Source: Lota lota
Taxonomy: Eukaryota > Chordata > Actinopteri > Gadiformes > Lotidae
Direction of reading: 5' to 3'
Length of the DNA: 64,000 nt
Assembly: GCA_026745465.1 (NCBI GenBank)
Contig: JACYXH010000692.1
Coordinates: 1 to 64,000, forward strand
The notes under the pieces are model-generated. The model was not told the DNA's origin. It saw nothing but the letters and a program-made list of their open reading frames with translations, and did not search any database. Position numbers and translations under genes: made by a program. Numbering within the stretch: the stretch's first letter is position 1; each line of letters starts with the position of its first letter. Below, piece by piece: positions 47,601 to 62,030 of the stretch.

Positions 47601-48558
47601 CGGAAAATGCTTTTCAGAGCAAGATAATCCATTTTTAACCACTATGTATTTCTGAGCATAAACAAGGTTTTTTGTGTTAAAAACGATGGTGCTTCACCAT
47701 TTGATGCTGGTAAGGTCTAAACAACAATTAACAAGCTTTATTACACTTTTCCATTTAAAGTGGGAAAAAAGCAACATACCACTTTTTTATGTGCGGAAAA
47801 TGCTTTTCAGGGCAAGAGAATCAATTTTTGACCACTATGTATTTCTGAGCATAAACAAGGTTTTTTGTGTTAAAAACGACGGTGCTTCACCATTTGATGT
47901 TGGTATTAGGTCTAAACAACAATTAACAAGCTTTATTACACTTTTCCATTTAAAGTGGGAAAAAAGCAACATACCACTTTTTTATGTGCGGAAAATGCTT
48001 TTCAGAGGCAAGAGAAACACTTTTTGACCACAATGTGTTTCTGAGCATAAACATGTTTTGCTGTGTTACAAACGGTGGTGCTTCACCATTTGATGTTGGT
48101 ATAAGGTCTAAACAAATAATTACCAAGTTTAGTGACATTTTTTCATTTAAAGTGGGAAAAAAGCAACATACTACTTTTCTATGTTTGGAAAATGCTTTTC
48201 AGAGCAAGAGAATCAATTTTTGACCACTATGTATTTCTGAGCAAAAACAATGTTTTTTTGTGTTAAAAACGATGGTGCTTCACCATTTGATGTTGGTATT
48301 AGGTCAGAACAACCATTACCAAGTTTAGTGACATTTTTCCATTTAAAGTGGGAAAAAAGCAACATACGACTTTTCTATGTGCGGAAAATGCTTTTCAGAG
48401 CAAGAGAATCAATTTTTGACCACTATGTATTTCTGAGCATAAACAAGGTGCTTTGTGGTAAAAACGATGGTGCTTCACCATTTGATGCTGGTATAAGGTC
48501 TAAACAACAATTAACAAGCTTTATTACACTTTTCCAATTAAAGTGGGAAAAAAGCAAC
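44400..48558. repeat. Higher-order repeat, about 2.53-kb unit (13 monomers), about 1.6 copies
   Basis: 44400-46026 matches 46935-48558 at offset 2532-2534 (13 monomers), including the variants AAAATGATTTTCAG and AATCCATTTTTAACC. Nested inside, 46202 to 47177 repeats at 975 bp, exactly five 195-bp monomers. Confidence 0.75.
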
Positions 48559-51500
48559 ATACCACTTTTTTATGTGCGGAAAATGCTTTTCAGAGGCAAG
48601 AGAAATACTTTTTGACCACAATGTGTTTCTGAGCAGAAACATGTTTTTCTGTGTTACAAACGATGGTGCTTCACCATTTGATGTTGGTATAAGGTCTAAA
48701 CAACCATTACCAAGTTTAGTGACATTTTTTCATTTAAAGTGGGAAAAAAGCAACATACTACTTTTCTATGTGCGGAAAATGCTTTTCAGAGCAAGAGAAT
48801 CCATTTTTGACCACTATGTATTTCTGAGCATAAACAAGGTTTTTTGTGTTAAAAACGATGGTGCTTCACCATTTGATGCTGGTAAGGTCTAAACAACAAT
48901 TAACAAGCTTTATTACACTTTTCCATTTAAAGTGGGAAAAAAGCAACATACCACTTTTTTATGTGCGGAAAATGCTTTTCAGGGCAAGAGAATCAATTTT
49001 TGACCACTATGTATTTCTGAGCATAAACAAGGTTTTTTGTGTTAAAAACGATGGTGCTTCACCATTTGATGCTGGTATTAGGTCTAAACAACAATTAACA
49101 AGCTTTATTACACTTTTCCATTTAAAGTGGGAAAAAAGCAACATACCACTTTTTTATGTGCGGAAAATGCTTTTCAGAGGCAAGAGAAACACTTTTTGAC
49201 CACAGTTGTGTTTCTGAGCATAAACATGTTTTGCTGTGTTACAAACGATGGTGCTTCACCATTTGATGTTGGTATAAGGTCTAAACAAATAATTACCAAG
49301 TTTAGTGACATTTTTTCATTTAAAGTGGGAAAAAAGCAACATACTACTTTTCTATGTGCGGAAAATGCTTTTCAGAGTAAGAGAATCAATTTTTGACCAC
49401 TATGTATTTCTGAGCATAAACAAGGTTTTTTGTGTTAAAAACGATGGTGCTTCACCATTTGATGTTGGTATTAGGTCAGAACAACCATTACCAAGTTTAG
49501 TGACATTTTTCCATTTAAAGTGGGAAAAAAGCAACATACGACTTTTCTATGTGCGGAAAATGCTTTTCAGAACAAGAGAATCAATTTTTGACCACTATGT
49601 ATTTCTGAGCATAAACAAGGTGTTTTGTGGTAAAAACGATGGTGCTTCACCATTTGATGCTGGTATAAGGTCTAAACAACAATTAACAAGCTTTATTACA
49701 CTTTTCCAATTAAAGTGGGAAAAAAGCAACATACCACTTTTTTATGTGCGGAAAATGCTTTTCAGAGGCAAGAGAAACACTTTTTGACCACAATGTGTTT
49801 CTGAGCAGAAACATGTTTTTCTGTGTTACAAACGATGGTGCTTCACCATTTGATGTTGGTATAAGGTCTAAACAACCATTACCAAGTTTAGTGACATTTT
49901 TTCATTTAAAGTGGGAAAAAAGCAACATACTACTTTTCTATGTGCGGAAAATGCTTTTCAGAGCAAGAGAATCAATTTTTGACCACTATGTATTTCTGAG
50001 CATAAACAAGGTTTTTTGTGTTAAAAAGGATGGTGCTTCACCATTTGATGTTGGTATTAGGTCAGAACAACCATTACCAAGTTTAGTGACATTTTTCCAT
50101 TTAAAGTGGGAAAAAAGCAACATACGACTTTTCTATGTGCGGAAAATGCTTTTCAGGGCAAGAGAATCAATTTTTGACCACTATGTATTTCTGAGCATAA
50201 ACAAGGTTTTTTGTGTTAAAAACGACGGTGCTTCACCATTTGATGTTGGTATTAGGTCTAAACAACAATTAACAAGCTTTATTACACTTTTCCATTTAAA
50301 GTGGGAAAAAAGCAACATACCACTTTTTTATGTGCGGAAAATGCTTTTCAGAGGCAAGAGAAACACTTTTTGACCACAATGTGTTTCTGAGCATAAACAT
50401 GTTTTGCTGTGTTACAAACGGTGGTGCTTCACCATTTGATGTTGGTATAAGGTCTAAACAAATAATTACCAAGTTTAGTGACATTTTTTCATTTAAAGTG
50501 GGAAAAAAGCAACATACTACTTTTCTATGTTTGGAAAATGCTTTTCAGAGCAAGAGAATCAATTTTTGACCACTATGTATTTCTGAGCATAAACAATGTT
50601 TTTTGTGTTAAAAACGATGGTGCTTCACCATTTGATGTTGGTATTAGGTCAGAACAACCATTACCAAGTTTAGTGACATTTTTCCATTTAAAGTGGGAAA
50701 AAAGCAACATACGACTTTTCTATGTGCGGAAAATGCTTTTCAGAACAAGAGAATCAATTTTTGACCACTATGTATTTCTGAGCATAAACAAGGTTTTTTG
50801 TGTTAAAAACGATGGTGCTTCACCATTTGATGCTGGTATAAGGTCTAAACAACAATTAACAAGCTTCATTACATTTTTCCATTTAAAGTGGGTAAAAGCA
50901 ACATACCACTTTTCTATGTGCGGAAAATGCTTTTCAGAGCAAGAGAATCAATTTTTGACCACTATGTATTTCTGAGCATAAACAAGGTGCTTTGTGGTAA
51001 AAACGATGGTGCTTCACCATTTGATGCTGGTATAAGGTCTAAACAACAATTAACAAGCTTTATTACACTTTTCCAATTAAAGTGGGAAAAAAGCAACATA
51101 CCACTTTTTTATGTGCGGAAAATGCTTTTCAGAGGCAAGAGAAATACTTTTTGACCACAATGTGTTTCTGAGCAGAAACATGTTTTTCTGTGTTACAAAC
51201 GATGGTGCTTCACCATTTGATGTTGGTATAAGGTCTAAACAACCATTACCAAGTTTAGTGACATTTTTTCATTTAAAGTGGGAAAAAAGCAACATACTAC
51301 TTTTCTATGTGCGGAAAATGCTTTTCAGAGCAAGAGAATCCATTTTTGACCACTATGTATTTCTGAGCATAAACAAGGTTTTTTGTGTTAAAAACGATGG
51401 TGCTTCACCATTTGATGCTGGTAAGGTCTAAACAACAATTAACAAGCTTTATTACACTTTTCCATTTAAAGTGGGAAAAAAGCAACATACCACTTTTTTA

Positions 51501-52690
51501 TGTGCGGAAAATGCTTTTCAGGGCAAGAGAATAAATTTTTGACCACTATGTATTTCTGAGCATAAACAAGGTTTTTTGTGTTAAAAACGATGGTGCTTCA
51601 CCATTTGATGCTGGTATTAGGTCTAAACAACAATTAACAAGCTTTATTACACTTTTCCATTTAAAGTGGGAAAAAAGCAACATACCACTTTTTTATGTGC
51701 GGAAAATGCTTTTCAGAGGCAAGAGAAACACTTTTTGACCACAGTTGTGTTTCTGAGCATAAACATGTTTTGCTGTGTTACAAACGATGGTGCTTCACCA
51801 TTTGATGTTGGAATAAGGTCTAAACAAATAATTACCAAGTTTAGTGACATTTTTTCATTTAAAGTGGGAAAAAAGCAACATACTACTTTTCTATGTGCGG
51901 AAAATGCTTTTCAGAGTAAGAGAATCAATTTTTGACCACTATGTATTTCTGAGCATAAACAAGGTTTTTTGTGTTAAAAACGATGGTGCTTCACCATTTG
52001 ATGTTGGTATTAGGTCAGAACAACCATTACCAAGTTTAGTGACATTTTTCCATTTAAAGTGGGAAAAAAGCAACATACGACTTTTCTATGTGCGGAAAAT
52101 GCTTTTCAGAACAAGAGAATCAATTTTTGACCACTATGTATTTCTGAGCATAAACAAGGTGTTTTGTGGTAAAAACGATGGTGCTTCACCATTTGATGCT
52201 GGTATAAGGTCTAAACAACAATTAACAAGCTTTATTACACTTTTCCAATTAAAGTGGGAAAAAAGCAACATACCACTTTTTTATGTGCGGAAAATGCTTT
52301 TCAGAGGCAAGAGAAACACTTTTTGACCACAATGTGTTTCTGAGCAGAAACATGTTTTTCTGTGTTACAAACGATGGTGCTTCACCATTTGATGTTGGTA
52401 TAAGGTCTAAACAACCATTACCAAGTTTAGTGACATTTTTTCATTTAAAGTGGGAAAAAAGCAACATACTACTTTTCTATGTGCGGAAAATGCTTTTCAG
52501 AGCAAGAGAATCAATTTTTGACCACTATGTATTTCTGAGCATAAACAAGGTTTTTTGTGTTAAAAAGGATGGTGCTTCACCATTTGATGTTGGTATTAGG
52601 TCAGAACAACCATTACCAAGTTTAGTGACATTTTTCCATTTAAAGTGGGAAAAAAGCAACATACGACTTTTCTATGTGCGGAAAATGCTT
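48400..52690. repeat. Higher-order repeat, 2539-bp unit, about 1.7 copies
   Basis: 48400-50150 matches 50940-52690 at offset 2539. Both contain a class B monomer with an extra T (CACAGTTGTGTTTCTG at 49201 and 51740) and a CGATGG to GGATGG change (50026 and 52565), marks of common descent. Confidence 0.78.
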
Positions 52691-53949
52691 TTCAGAACAA
52701 GAGAATCAATTTTTGACCACTATGTATTTCTGAGCATAAACAAGGTTTTTTGTGTTAAAAACGATGGTGCTTCACCATTTGATGCTGGTATAAGGTCTAA
52801 ACAACAATTAACAAGCTTCATTACATTTTTCCATTTAAAGTGGGTAAAAGCAACATACCACTTTTCTATGTGCGGAAAATGCTTTTCAGAGCAAGAGAAT
52901 CAATTTTTGACCACTATGTATTTCTGAGCATAAACAAGGTGCTTTGTGGTAAAAACGATGGTGCTTCACCATTTGATGCTGGTATAAGGTCTAAACAACA
53001 ATTAACAAGCTTTATTACACTTTTCCAATTAAAGTGGGAAAAAAGCAACATACCACTTTTTTATGTGCGGAAAATGCTTTTCAGAGGCAAGAGAAATACT
53101 TTTTGACCACAATGTGTTTCTGAGCAGAAACATGTTTTTCTGTGTTACAAACGATGGTGCTTCACCATTTGATGTTGGTATAAGGTCTAAACAACCATTA
53201 CCAAGTTTAGTGACATTTTTTCATTTAAAGTGGGAAAAAAGCAACATACTACTTTTCTATGTGCGGAAAATGCTTTTCAGAGCAAGAGAATCCATTTTTG
53301 ACCACTATGTATTTCTGAGCATAAACAAGGTTTTTTGTGTTAAAAACGATGGTGCTTCACCATTTGATGCTGGTAAGGTCTAAACAACAATTAACAAGCT
53401 TTATTACACTTTTCCATTTAAAGTGGGAAAAAAGCAACATACCACTTTTTTATGTGCGGAAAATGCTTTTCAGGGCAAGAGAATCAATTTTTGACCACTA
53501 TGTATTTCTGAGCATAAACAAGGTTTTTTGTGTTAAAAACGACGGTGCTTCACCATTTGATGTTGGTATTAGGTCTAAACAACAATTAACAAGCTTTATT
53601 ACACTTTTCCATTTAAAGTGGGAAAAAAGCAACATACCACTTTTTTATGTGCGGAAAATGCTTTTCAGAGGCAAGAGAAACACTTTTTGACCACAATGTG
53701 TTTCTGAGCATAAACATGTTTTGCTGTGTTACAAACGGTGGTGCTTCACCATTTGATGTTGGTATAAGGTCTAAACAAATAATTACCAAGTTTAGTGACA
53801 TTTTTTCATTTAAAGTGGGAAAAAAGCAACATACTACTTTTCTATGTTTGGAAAATGCTTTTCAGAGCAAGAGAATCAATTTTTGACCACTATGTATTTC
53901 TGAGCATAAACAATGTTTTTTGTGTTAAAAACGATGGTGCTTCACCATT

Positions 53950-56548
53950 TGATGTTGGTATTAGGTCAGAACAACCATTACCAAGTTTAGTGACATTTTT
54001 CCATTTAAAGTGGGAAAAAAGCAACATACGACTTTTCTATGTGCGGAAAATGCTTTTCAGAACAAGAGAATCAATTTTTGACCACTATGTATTTCTGAGC
54101 ATAAACAAGGTTTTTTGTGTTAAAAACGATGGTGCTTCACCATTTGATGCTGGTATAAGGTCTAAACAACAATTAACAAGCTTTATTACATTTTTCCATT
54201 TAAAGTGGGAAAAAAGCAACATACCACTTTTCTATGTGCGGAAAATGCTTTTCAGAGCAAGAGAATCAATTTTTGACCACTATGTATTTCTGAGCATAAA
54301 CAAGGTGTTTTGTGGTAAAAACGATGGTGCTTCACCATTTGATGCTGGTATAAGGTCTAAACAACAATTAACAAGCTTTATTACACTTTTCCAATTAAAG
54401 TGGGAAAAAAGCAACATACCACTTTTTTATGTGCGGAAAATGCTTTTCAGAGGCAAGAGAAACACTTTTTGACCACAATGTGTTTCTGAGCATAAACATG
54501 TTTTACTGTGTTACAAACGATGGTGCTTCACCATTTGATGTTGGTATAAGGTCTAAACAACCATTACCAAGTTTAGTGACATTTTTCCATTTAAAGTGGA
54601 AAAAAAGCAACATAACACTTTTTTATGTGCGGAAAATGCTTTTCAGAGGCAAGAGAAACACTTTTTGACCACAGTGTGTTTCTGAGCATAAACATGTTTT
54701 GCTGTGTTACAAACGATGGTGCTTCACCATTTGATGTTGGTATAAGGTCTAAACAACCATTACCAAGTTTAGTGACATTTTTTCATTTAAAGTGGGAAAA
54801 AAGCAACATACTACTTTTCTATGTGCGGAAAATGCTTTTCAGAGCAAGAGAATCAATTTTTGACCACTATGTATTTCTGAGCATAAACAAGGTTTTTTGT
54901 GTTAAAAACGATGGTGCTTCACCATTTGATGCTGGTAAGGTCTAAACAACAATTAACAAGCTTTATTACACTTTTCCATTTAAAGTGGGAAAAAAGCAAC
55001 ATACCACTTTTTTATGTGCGGAAAATGCTTTTCAGGGCAAGAGAATCAATTTTTGACCACTATGTATTTCTGAGCATAAACAAGGTTTTTTGTGTTAAAA
55101 AGGATGGTGCTTCACCATTTGATGTTGGTATTAGGTCAGAACAACCATTACCAAGTTTAGTGACATTTTTCCATTTAAAGTGGGAAAAAAGCAACATACG
55201 ACTTTTCTATGTGCGGAAAATGCTTTTCAGAACAAGAGAATCAATTTTTGACCACTATGTATTTCTGAGCATAAACAAGGTTTTTTGTGTTAAAAACGAT
55301 GGTGCTTCCCCATTTGATGCTGGTATAAGGTCTAAACAACAATTAACAAGCTTTATTACATTTTTCCATTTAAAGTGGGAAAAAAGCAACATACCACTTT
55401 TCTATGTGCGGAAAATGCTTTTCAGAGCAAGAGAATCAATTTTTGACCACTATGTATTTCTGAGCATAAACAAGGTGTTTTGTGGTAAAAACGATGGTGC
55501 TTCACCATTTGATGCTGGTATAAGGTCTAAACAACAATTAACAAGCTTTATTACACTTTTCCAATTAAAGTGGGAAAAAAGCAACATACCACTTTTTTAT
55601 GTGCGGAAAATGCTTTTCAGAGGCAAGAGAAACACTTTTTGACCACAATGTGTTTCTGAGCATAAACATGTTTTACTGTGTTACAAACGATGGTGCTTCA
55701 CCATTTGATGTTGGTATAAGGTCTAAACAACCATTACCAAGTTTAGTGACATTTTTCCATTTAAAGTGGAAAAAAAGCAACATACCACTTTTTTATGTGC
55801 GGAAAATGCTTTTCAGAGGCAAGAGAAACACTTTTTGACCACAGTGTGTTTCTGAGCATAAACATGTTTTGCTGTGTTACAAACGATGGTGCTTCACCAT
55901 TTGATGTTGGTATAAGGTCTAAACAACCATTACCAAGTTTAGTGACATTTTTTCATTTAAAGTGGGAAAAAAGCAACATACTACTTTTCTATGTGCGGAA
56001 AATGCTTTTCAGAGCAAGAGAATCAATTTTTGACCACTATGTATTTCTGAGCATAAACAAGGTTTTTTGTGTTAAAAACGATGGTGCTTCACCATTTGAT
56101 GCTGGTAAGGTCTAAACAACAATTAACAAGCTTTATTACACTTTTCCATTTAAAGTGGGAAAAAAGCAACATACCACTTTTTTATGTGCGGAAAATGCTT
56201 TTCAGGGCAAGAGAATCAATTTTTGACCACTATGTATTTCTGAGCATAAACAAGGTTTTTTGTGTTAAAAAGGATGGTGCTTCACCATTTGATGTTGGTA
56301 TTAGGTCAGAACAACCATTACCAAGTTTAGTGACATTTTTCCATTTAAAGTGGGAAAAAAGCAACATACGACTTTTCTATGTGCGGAAAATGCTTTTCAG
56401 AACAAGAGAATCAATTTTTGACCACTATGTATTTCTGAGCATAAACAAGGTTTTTTGTGTTAAAAACGATGGTGCTTCACCATTTGATGCTGGTATAAGG
56501 TCTAAACAACAATTAACAAGCTTCATTACATTTTTCCATTTAAAGTGG
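53950..56548. repeat. Higher-order repeat, 1170-bp unit, about 2.2 copies
   Basis: Offset of 1170 bp between matching monomers (54429 with 55599, 54899 with 56069). The unit has two consecutive class B monomers. One gains a base and a GGTAAGG monomer loses bases, giving 1170 rather than 1171. Confidence 0.78.
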
Positions 56549-59500
56549 GTAAAAGCAACATACCACTTTTCTATGTGCGGAAAATGCTTTTCAGAGCAAG
56601 AGAATCAATTTTTGACCACTATGTATTTCTGAGCATAAACAAGGTGCTTTGTGGTAAAAACGATGGTGCTTCACCATTTGATGCTGGTATAAGGTCTAAA
56701 CAACAATTAACAAGCTTTATTACACTTTTCCATTTAAAGTGGGAAAAAAGCAACATACCACTTTTTTATGTGCGGAAAATGCTTTTCAGGGCAAGAGAAT
56801 CAATTTTTGACCACTATGTATTTCTGAGCATAAACAAGGTTTTTTGTGTTAAAAACGACGGTGCTTCACCATTTGATGTTGGTATTAGGTCTAAACAACA
56901 ATTAACAAGTTTTATTACACTTTTCCATTTAAAGTGGGAAAAAAGCAACATACCACTTTTTTATGTGCGGAAAATGCTTTTCAGAGGCAAGAGAAACACT
57001 TTTTGACCACAATGTGTTTCTGAGCATAAACATGTTTTGCTGTGTTACAAACGGTGGTGCTTCACCATTTGATGTTGGTATAAGGTCTAAACAAATAATT
57101 ACCAAGTTTAGTGACATTTTTTCATTTAAAGTGGGAAAAAAGCAACATACTACTTTTCTATGTTTGGAAAATGCTTTTCAGAGCAAGAGAATCAATTTTT
57201 GACCACTATGTATTTCTGAGCATAAACAATGTTTTTTGTGTTAAAAACGATGGTGCTTCACCATTTGATGTTGGTATTAGGTCAGAACAACCATTACCAA
57301 GTTTAGTGACATTTTTCCATTTAAAGTGGGAAAAAAGCAACATACCACTTTTTTATGTGCGGAAAATGCTTTTCAGGGCAAGAGAATCAATTTTTGACCA
57401 CTATGTATTTCTGAGCATAAACAAGGTTTTTTGTGTTAAAAACGATGGTGCTTCACCATTTGATGTTGGTATTAGGTCAGAACAACCATTACCAAGTTTA
57501 GTGACATTTTTCCATTTAAAGTGGGAAAAAAGCAACATACGACTTTTCTATGTGCGGAAAATGCTTTTCAGAACAAGAGAATCAATTTTTGACCACTATG
57601 TATTTCTGAGCATAAACAAGGTTTTTTGTGTTAAAAACGATGGTGCTTCACCATTTGATGCTGGTATAAGGTCTAAACAACAATTAACAAGCTTCATTAC
57701 ATTTTTCCATTTAAAGTGGGTAAAAGCAACATACCACTTTTCTATGTGCGGAAAATGCTTTTCAGAGCAAGAGAATCAATTTTTGACCACTATGTATTTC
57801 TGAGCATAAACAAGGTGCTTTGTGGTAAAAACGATGGTGCTTCACCATTTGATGCTGGTATAAGGTCTAAACAACAATTAACAAGCTTTATTACACTTTT
57901 CCATTTAAAGTGGGAAAAAAGCAACATACCACTTTTTTATGTGCGGAAAATGCTTTTCAGGGCAAGAGAATCAATTTTTGACCACTATGTATTTCTGAGC
58001 ATAAACAAGGTTTTTTGTGTTAAAAACGACGGTGCTTCACCATTTGATGTTGGTATTAGGTCTAAACAACAATTAACAAGCTTTATTACACTTTTCCATT
58101 TAAAGTGGGAAAAAAGCAACATACCACTTTTTTATGTGCGGAAAATGCTTTTCAGAGGCAAGAGAAACACTTTTTGACCACAATGTGTTTCTGAGCATAA
58201 ACATGTTTTGCTGTGTTACAAACGGTGGTGCTTCACCATTTGATGTTGGTATAAGGTCTAAACAAATAATTACCAAGTTTAGTGACATTTTTTCATTTAA
58301 AGTGGGAAAAAAGCAACATACTACTTTTCTATGTTTGGAAAATGTTTTTCAGAGCAAGAGAATCAATTTTTGACCACTATGTATTTCTGAGCATAAACAA
58401 TGTTTTTTGTGTTAAAAACGATGGTGCTTCACCATTTGATGTTGGTATTAGGTCAGAACAACCATTACCAAGTTTAGTGACATTTTTCCATTTAAAGTGG
58501 GAAAAAAGCAACATACCACTTTTTTATGTGCGGAAAATGCTTTTCAGGGCAAGAGAATCAATTTTTGACCACTATGTATTTCTGAGCATAAACAAGGTTT
58601 TTTGTGTTAAAAACGATGGTGCTTCACCATTTGATGTTGGTATTAGGTCAGAACAACCATTACCAAGTTTAGTGACATTTTTCCATTTAAAGTGGGAAAA
58701 AAGCAACATACGACTTTTCTATGTGCGGAAAATGCTTTTCAGAACAAGAGAATCAATTTTTGACCACTATGTATTTCTGAGCATAAACAAGGTTTTTTGT
58801 GTTAAAAACGATGGTGCTTCACCATTTGATGCTGGTATAAGGTCTAAACAACAATTAACAAGCTTCATTACATTTTTCCATTTAAAGTGGGTAAAAGCAA
58901 CATACCACTTTTCTATGTGCGGAAAATGCTTTTCAGAGCAAGAGAATCAATTTTTGACCACTATGTATTTCTGAGCATAAACAAGGTGCTTTGTGGTAAA
59001 AACGATGGTGCTTCACCATTTGATGCTGGTATAAGGTCTAAACAACAATTAACAAGCTTTATTACACTTTTCCATTTAAAGTGGGAAAAAAGCAACATAC
59101 CACTTTTTTATGTGCGGAAAATGCTTTTCAGGGCAAGAGAATCAATTTTTGACCACTATGTATTTCTGAGCATAAACAAGGTTTTTTGTGTTAAAAACGA
59201 CGGTGCTTCACCATTTGATGTTGGTATTAGGTCTAAACAACAATTAACAAGCTTTATTACACTTTTCCATTTAAAGTGGGAAAAAAGCAACATACCACTT
59301 TTTTATGTGCGGAAAATGCTTTTCAGAGGCAAGAGAAACACTTTTTGACCACAATGTGTTTCTGAGCATAAACATGTTTTGCTGTGTTACAAACGGTGGT
59401 GCTTCACCATTTGATGTTGGTATAAGGTCTAAACAAATAATTACCAAGTTTAGTGACATTTTTTCATTTAAAGTGGGAAAAAAGCAACATACTACTTTTC

Positions 59501-61030
59501 TATGTTTGGAAAATGTTTTTCAGAGCAAGAGAATCAATTTTTGACCACTATGTATTTCTGAGCATAAACAATGTTTTTTGTGTTAAAAACGATGGTGCTT
59601 CACCATTTGATGTTGGTATTAGGTCAGAACAACCATTACCAAGTTTAGTGACATTTTTCCATTTAAAGTGGGAAAAAAGCAACATACCACTTTTTTATGT
59701 GCGGAAAATGCTTTTCAGGGCAAGAGAATCAATTTTTGACCACTATGTATTTCTGAGCATAAACAAGGTTTTTTGTGTTAAAAACGATGGTGCTTCACCA
59801 TTTGATGTTGGTATTAGGTCAGAACAACCATTACCAAGTTTAGTGACATTTTTCCATTTAAAGTGGGAAAAAAGCAACATACGACTTTTCTATGTGCGGA
59901 AAATGCTTTTCAGAACAAGAGAATCAATTTTTGACCACTATGTATTTCTGAGCATAAACAAGGTTTTTTGTGTTAAAAACGATGGTGCTTCACCATTTGA
60001 TGCTGGTATAAGGTCTAAACAACAATTAACAAGCTTCATTACATTTTTCCATTTAAAGTGGGTAAAAGCAACATACCACTTTTCTATGTGCGGAAAATGC
60101 TTTTCAGAGCAAGAGAATCAATTTTTGACCACTATGTATTTCTGAGCATAAACAAGGTGCTTTGTGGTAAAAACGATGGTGCTTCACCATTTGATGCTGG
60201 TATAAGGTCTAAACAACAATTAACAAGCTTTATTACACTTTTCCATTTAAAGTGGGAAAAAAGCAACATACCACTTTTTTATGTGCGGAAAATGCTTTTC
60301 AGGGCAAGAGAATCAATTTTTGACCACTATGTATTTCTGAGCATAAACAAGGTTTTTTGTGTTAAAAACGACGGTGCTTCACCATTTGATGTTGGTATTA
60401 GGTCTAAACAACAATTAACAAGCTTTATTACACTTTTCCATTTAAAGTGGGAAAAAAGCAACATACCACTTTTTTATGTGCGGAAAATGCTTTTCAGAGG
60501 CAAGAGAAACACTTTTTGACCACAATGTGTTTCTGAGCATAAACATGTTTTGCTGTGTTACAAACGGTGGTGCTTCACCATTTGATGTTGGTATAAGGTC
60601 TAAACAAATAATTACCAAGTTTAGTGACATTTTTTCATTTAAAGTGGGAAAAAAGCAACATACTACTTTTCTATGTTTGGAAAATGCTTTTCAGAGCAAG
60701 AGAATCAATTTTTGACCACTATGTATTTCTGAGCATAAACAATGTTTTTTGTGTTAAAAACGATGGTGCTTCACCATTTGATGTTGGTATTAGGTCAGAA
60801 CAACCATTACCAAGTTTAGTGACATTTTTCCATTTAAAGTGGGAAAAAAGCAACATACCACTTTTTTATGTGCGGAAAATGCTTTTCAGGGCAAGAGAAT
60901 CAATTTTTGACCACTATGTATTTCTGAGCATAAACAAGGTTTTTTGTGTTAAAAACGATGGTGCTTCACCATTTGATGTTGGTATTAGGTCAGAACAACC
61001 ATTACCAAGTTTAGTGACATTTTTCCATTT
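56110..61030. repeat. Six-monomer higher-order repeat, 1171-bp unit, about 4.2 copies
   Basis: Unit starts recur at 56545, 57716, 58887 and 60058, each 1171 bp apart: five class A monomers (195 bp) plus one class B (196 bp). In order the monomers are marked by AAGGTGCTTTGTGG, AACGACGGTGC, class B with TATGTTTGG, AACAATGTTTTTTG, GGTCAGAACAACC, and GGGTAAAAGCAAC. Copies are nearly identical. The second and third share AAAATGTTTTTCAG where the others have AAAATGCTTTTCAG. Confidence 0.92.
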
Positions 61031-62030
61031 AAAGTGGAAAAAAAGCAACATACCACTTTTTTATGTGCGGAAAATGCTTTTCAGAGGCAAGAGAAACACT
61101 TTTTGACCACAGTGTGTTTCTGAGCATAAACATGTTTTGCTGTGTTACAAACGATGGTGCTTCACCATTTGATGTTGGTATAAGGTCTAAACAAATAATT
61201 ACCAAGTTTAGTGACATTTTTTCATTTAAAGTGGGAAAAAAGCAACATACTACTTTTCTATGTGCGGAAAATGCTTTTCAGAGCAAGAGAATCAATTTTT
61301 GACCACTATGTATTTCTGAGCATAAACAAGGTTTTTTGTGTTAAAAACGATGGTGCTTCACCATTTGATGTTGGTATTAGGTCAGAACAACCATTACCAA
61401 GTTTAGTGACATTTTTCCATTTAAAGTGGGAAAAAAGCAACATACGACTTTTCTATGTGCGGAAAATGCTTTTCAGAGGCAAGAGAAATACTTTTTGACC
61501 ACAATGTGTTTCTGAGCAGAAACATGTTTTTCTGTGTTACAAACGATGGTGCTTCACCATTTGATGTTGGTATAAGGTCTAAACAACCATTACCAAGTTT
61601 AGTGACATTTTTTCATTTAAAGTGGGAAAAAAGCAACATACTACTTTTCTATGTGCGGAAAATGCTTTTCAGAGCAAGAGAATCAATTTTTGACCACTAT
61701 GTATTTCTGAGCATAAACAAGGTTTTTTGTGTTAAAAACGATGGTGCTTCACCATTTGATGCTGGTAAGGTCTAAACAACAATTAACAAGCTTTATTACA
61801 CTTTTCCATTTAAAGTGGGAAAAAAGCAACATACCACTTTTTTATGTGCGGAAAATGCTTTTCAGGGCAAGAGAATCAATTTTTGACCACTATGTATTTC
61901 TGAGCATAAACAAGGTTTTTTGTGTTAAAAAGGATGGTGCTTCACCAGTTGATGTTGGTATGAGGTTTAAACAACATTTAACAAGCTTAGTTACACTTTT
62001 CCATTTAAAGTGGGAAAAAAGCAACATATT

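Larger units (their letters stand above)
44601..61946. repeat. 195-bp satellite, homogeneous higher-order zone
   Basis: About 89 monomers, the most uniform part of the window. Successive higher-order units of about 975, 2532-2539, 1170 and 1171 bp occupy neighbouring stretches, so no single unit dominates. From 61030 the monomers are mixed again before the diverged edge. No gene. Confidence 0.95.

Noticed and set aside
1-61946. CENP-B box in the monomer
   Set aside because: I looked for the TTCG...CGGG pattern; the monomer's only CpGs are in TGCGGAA and AACGATGG and do not fit.
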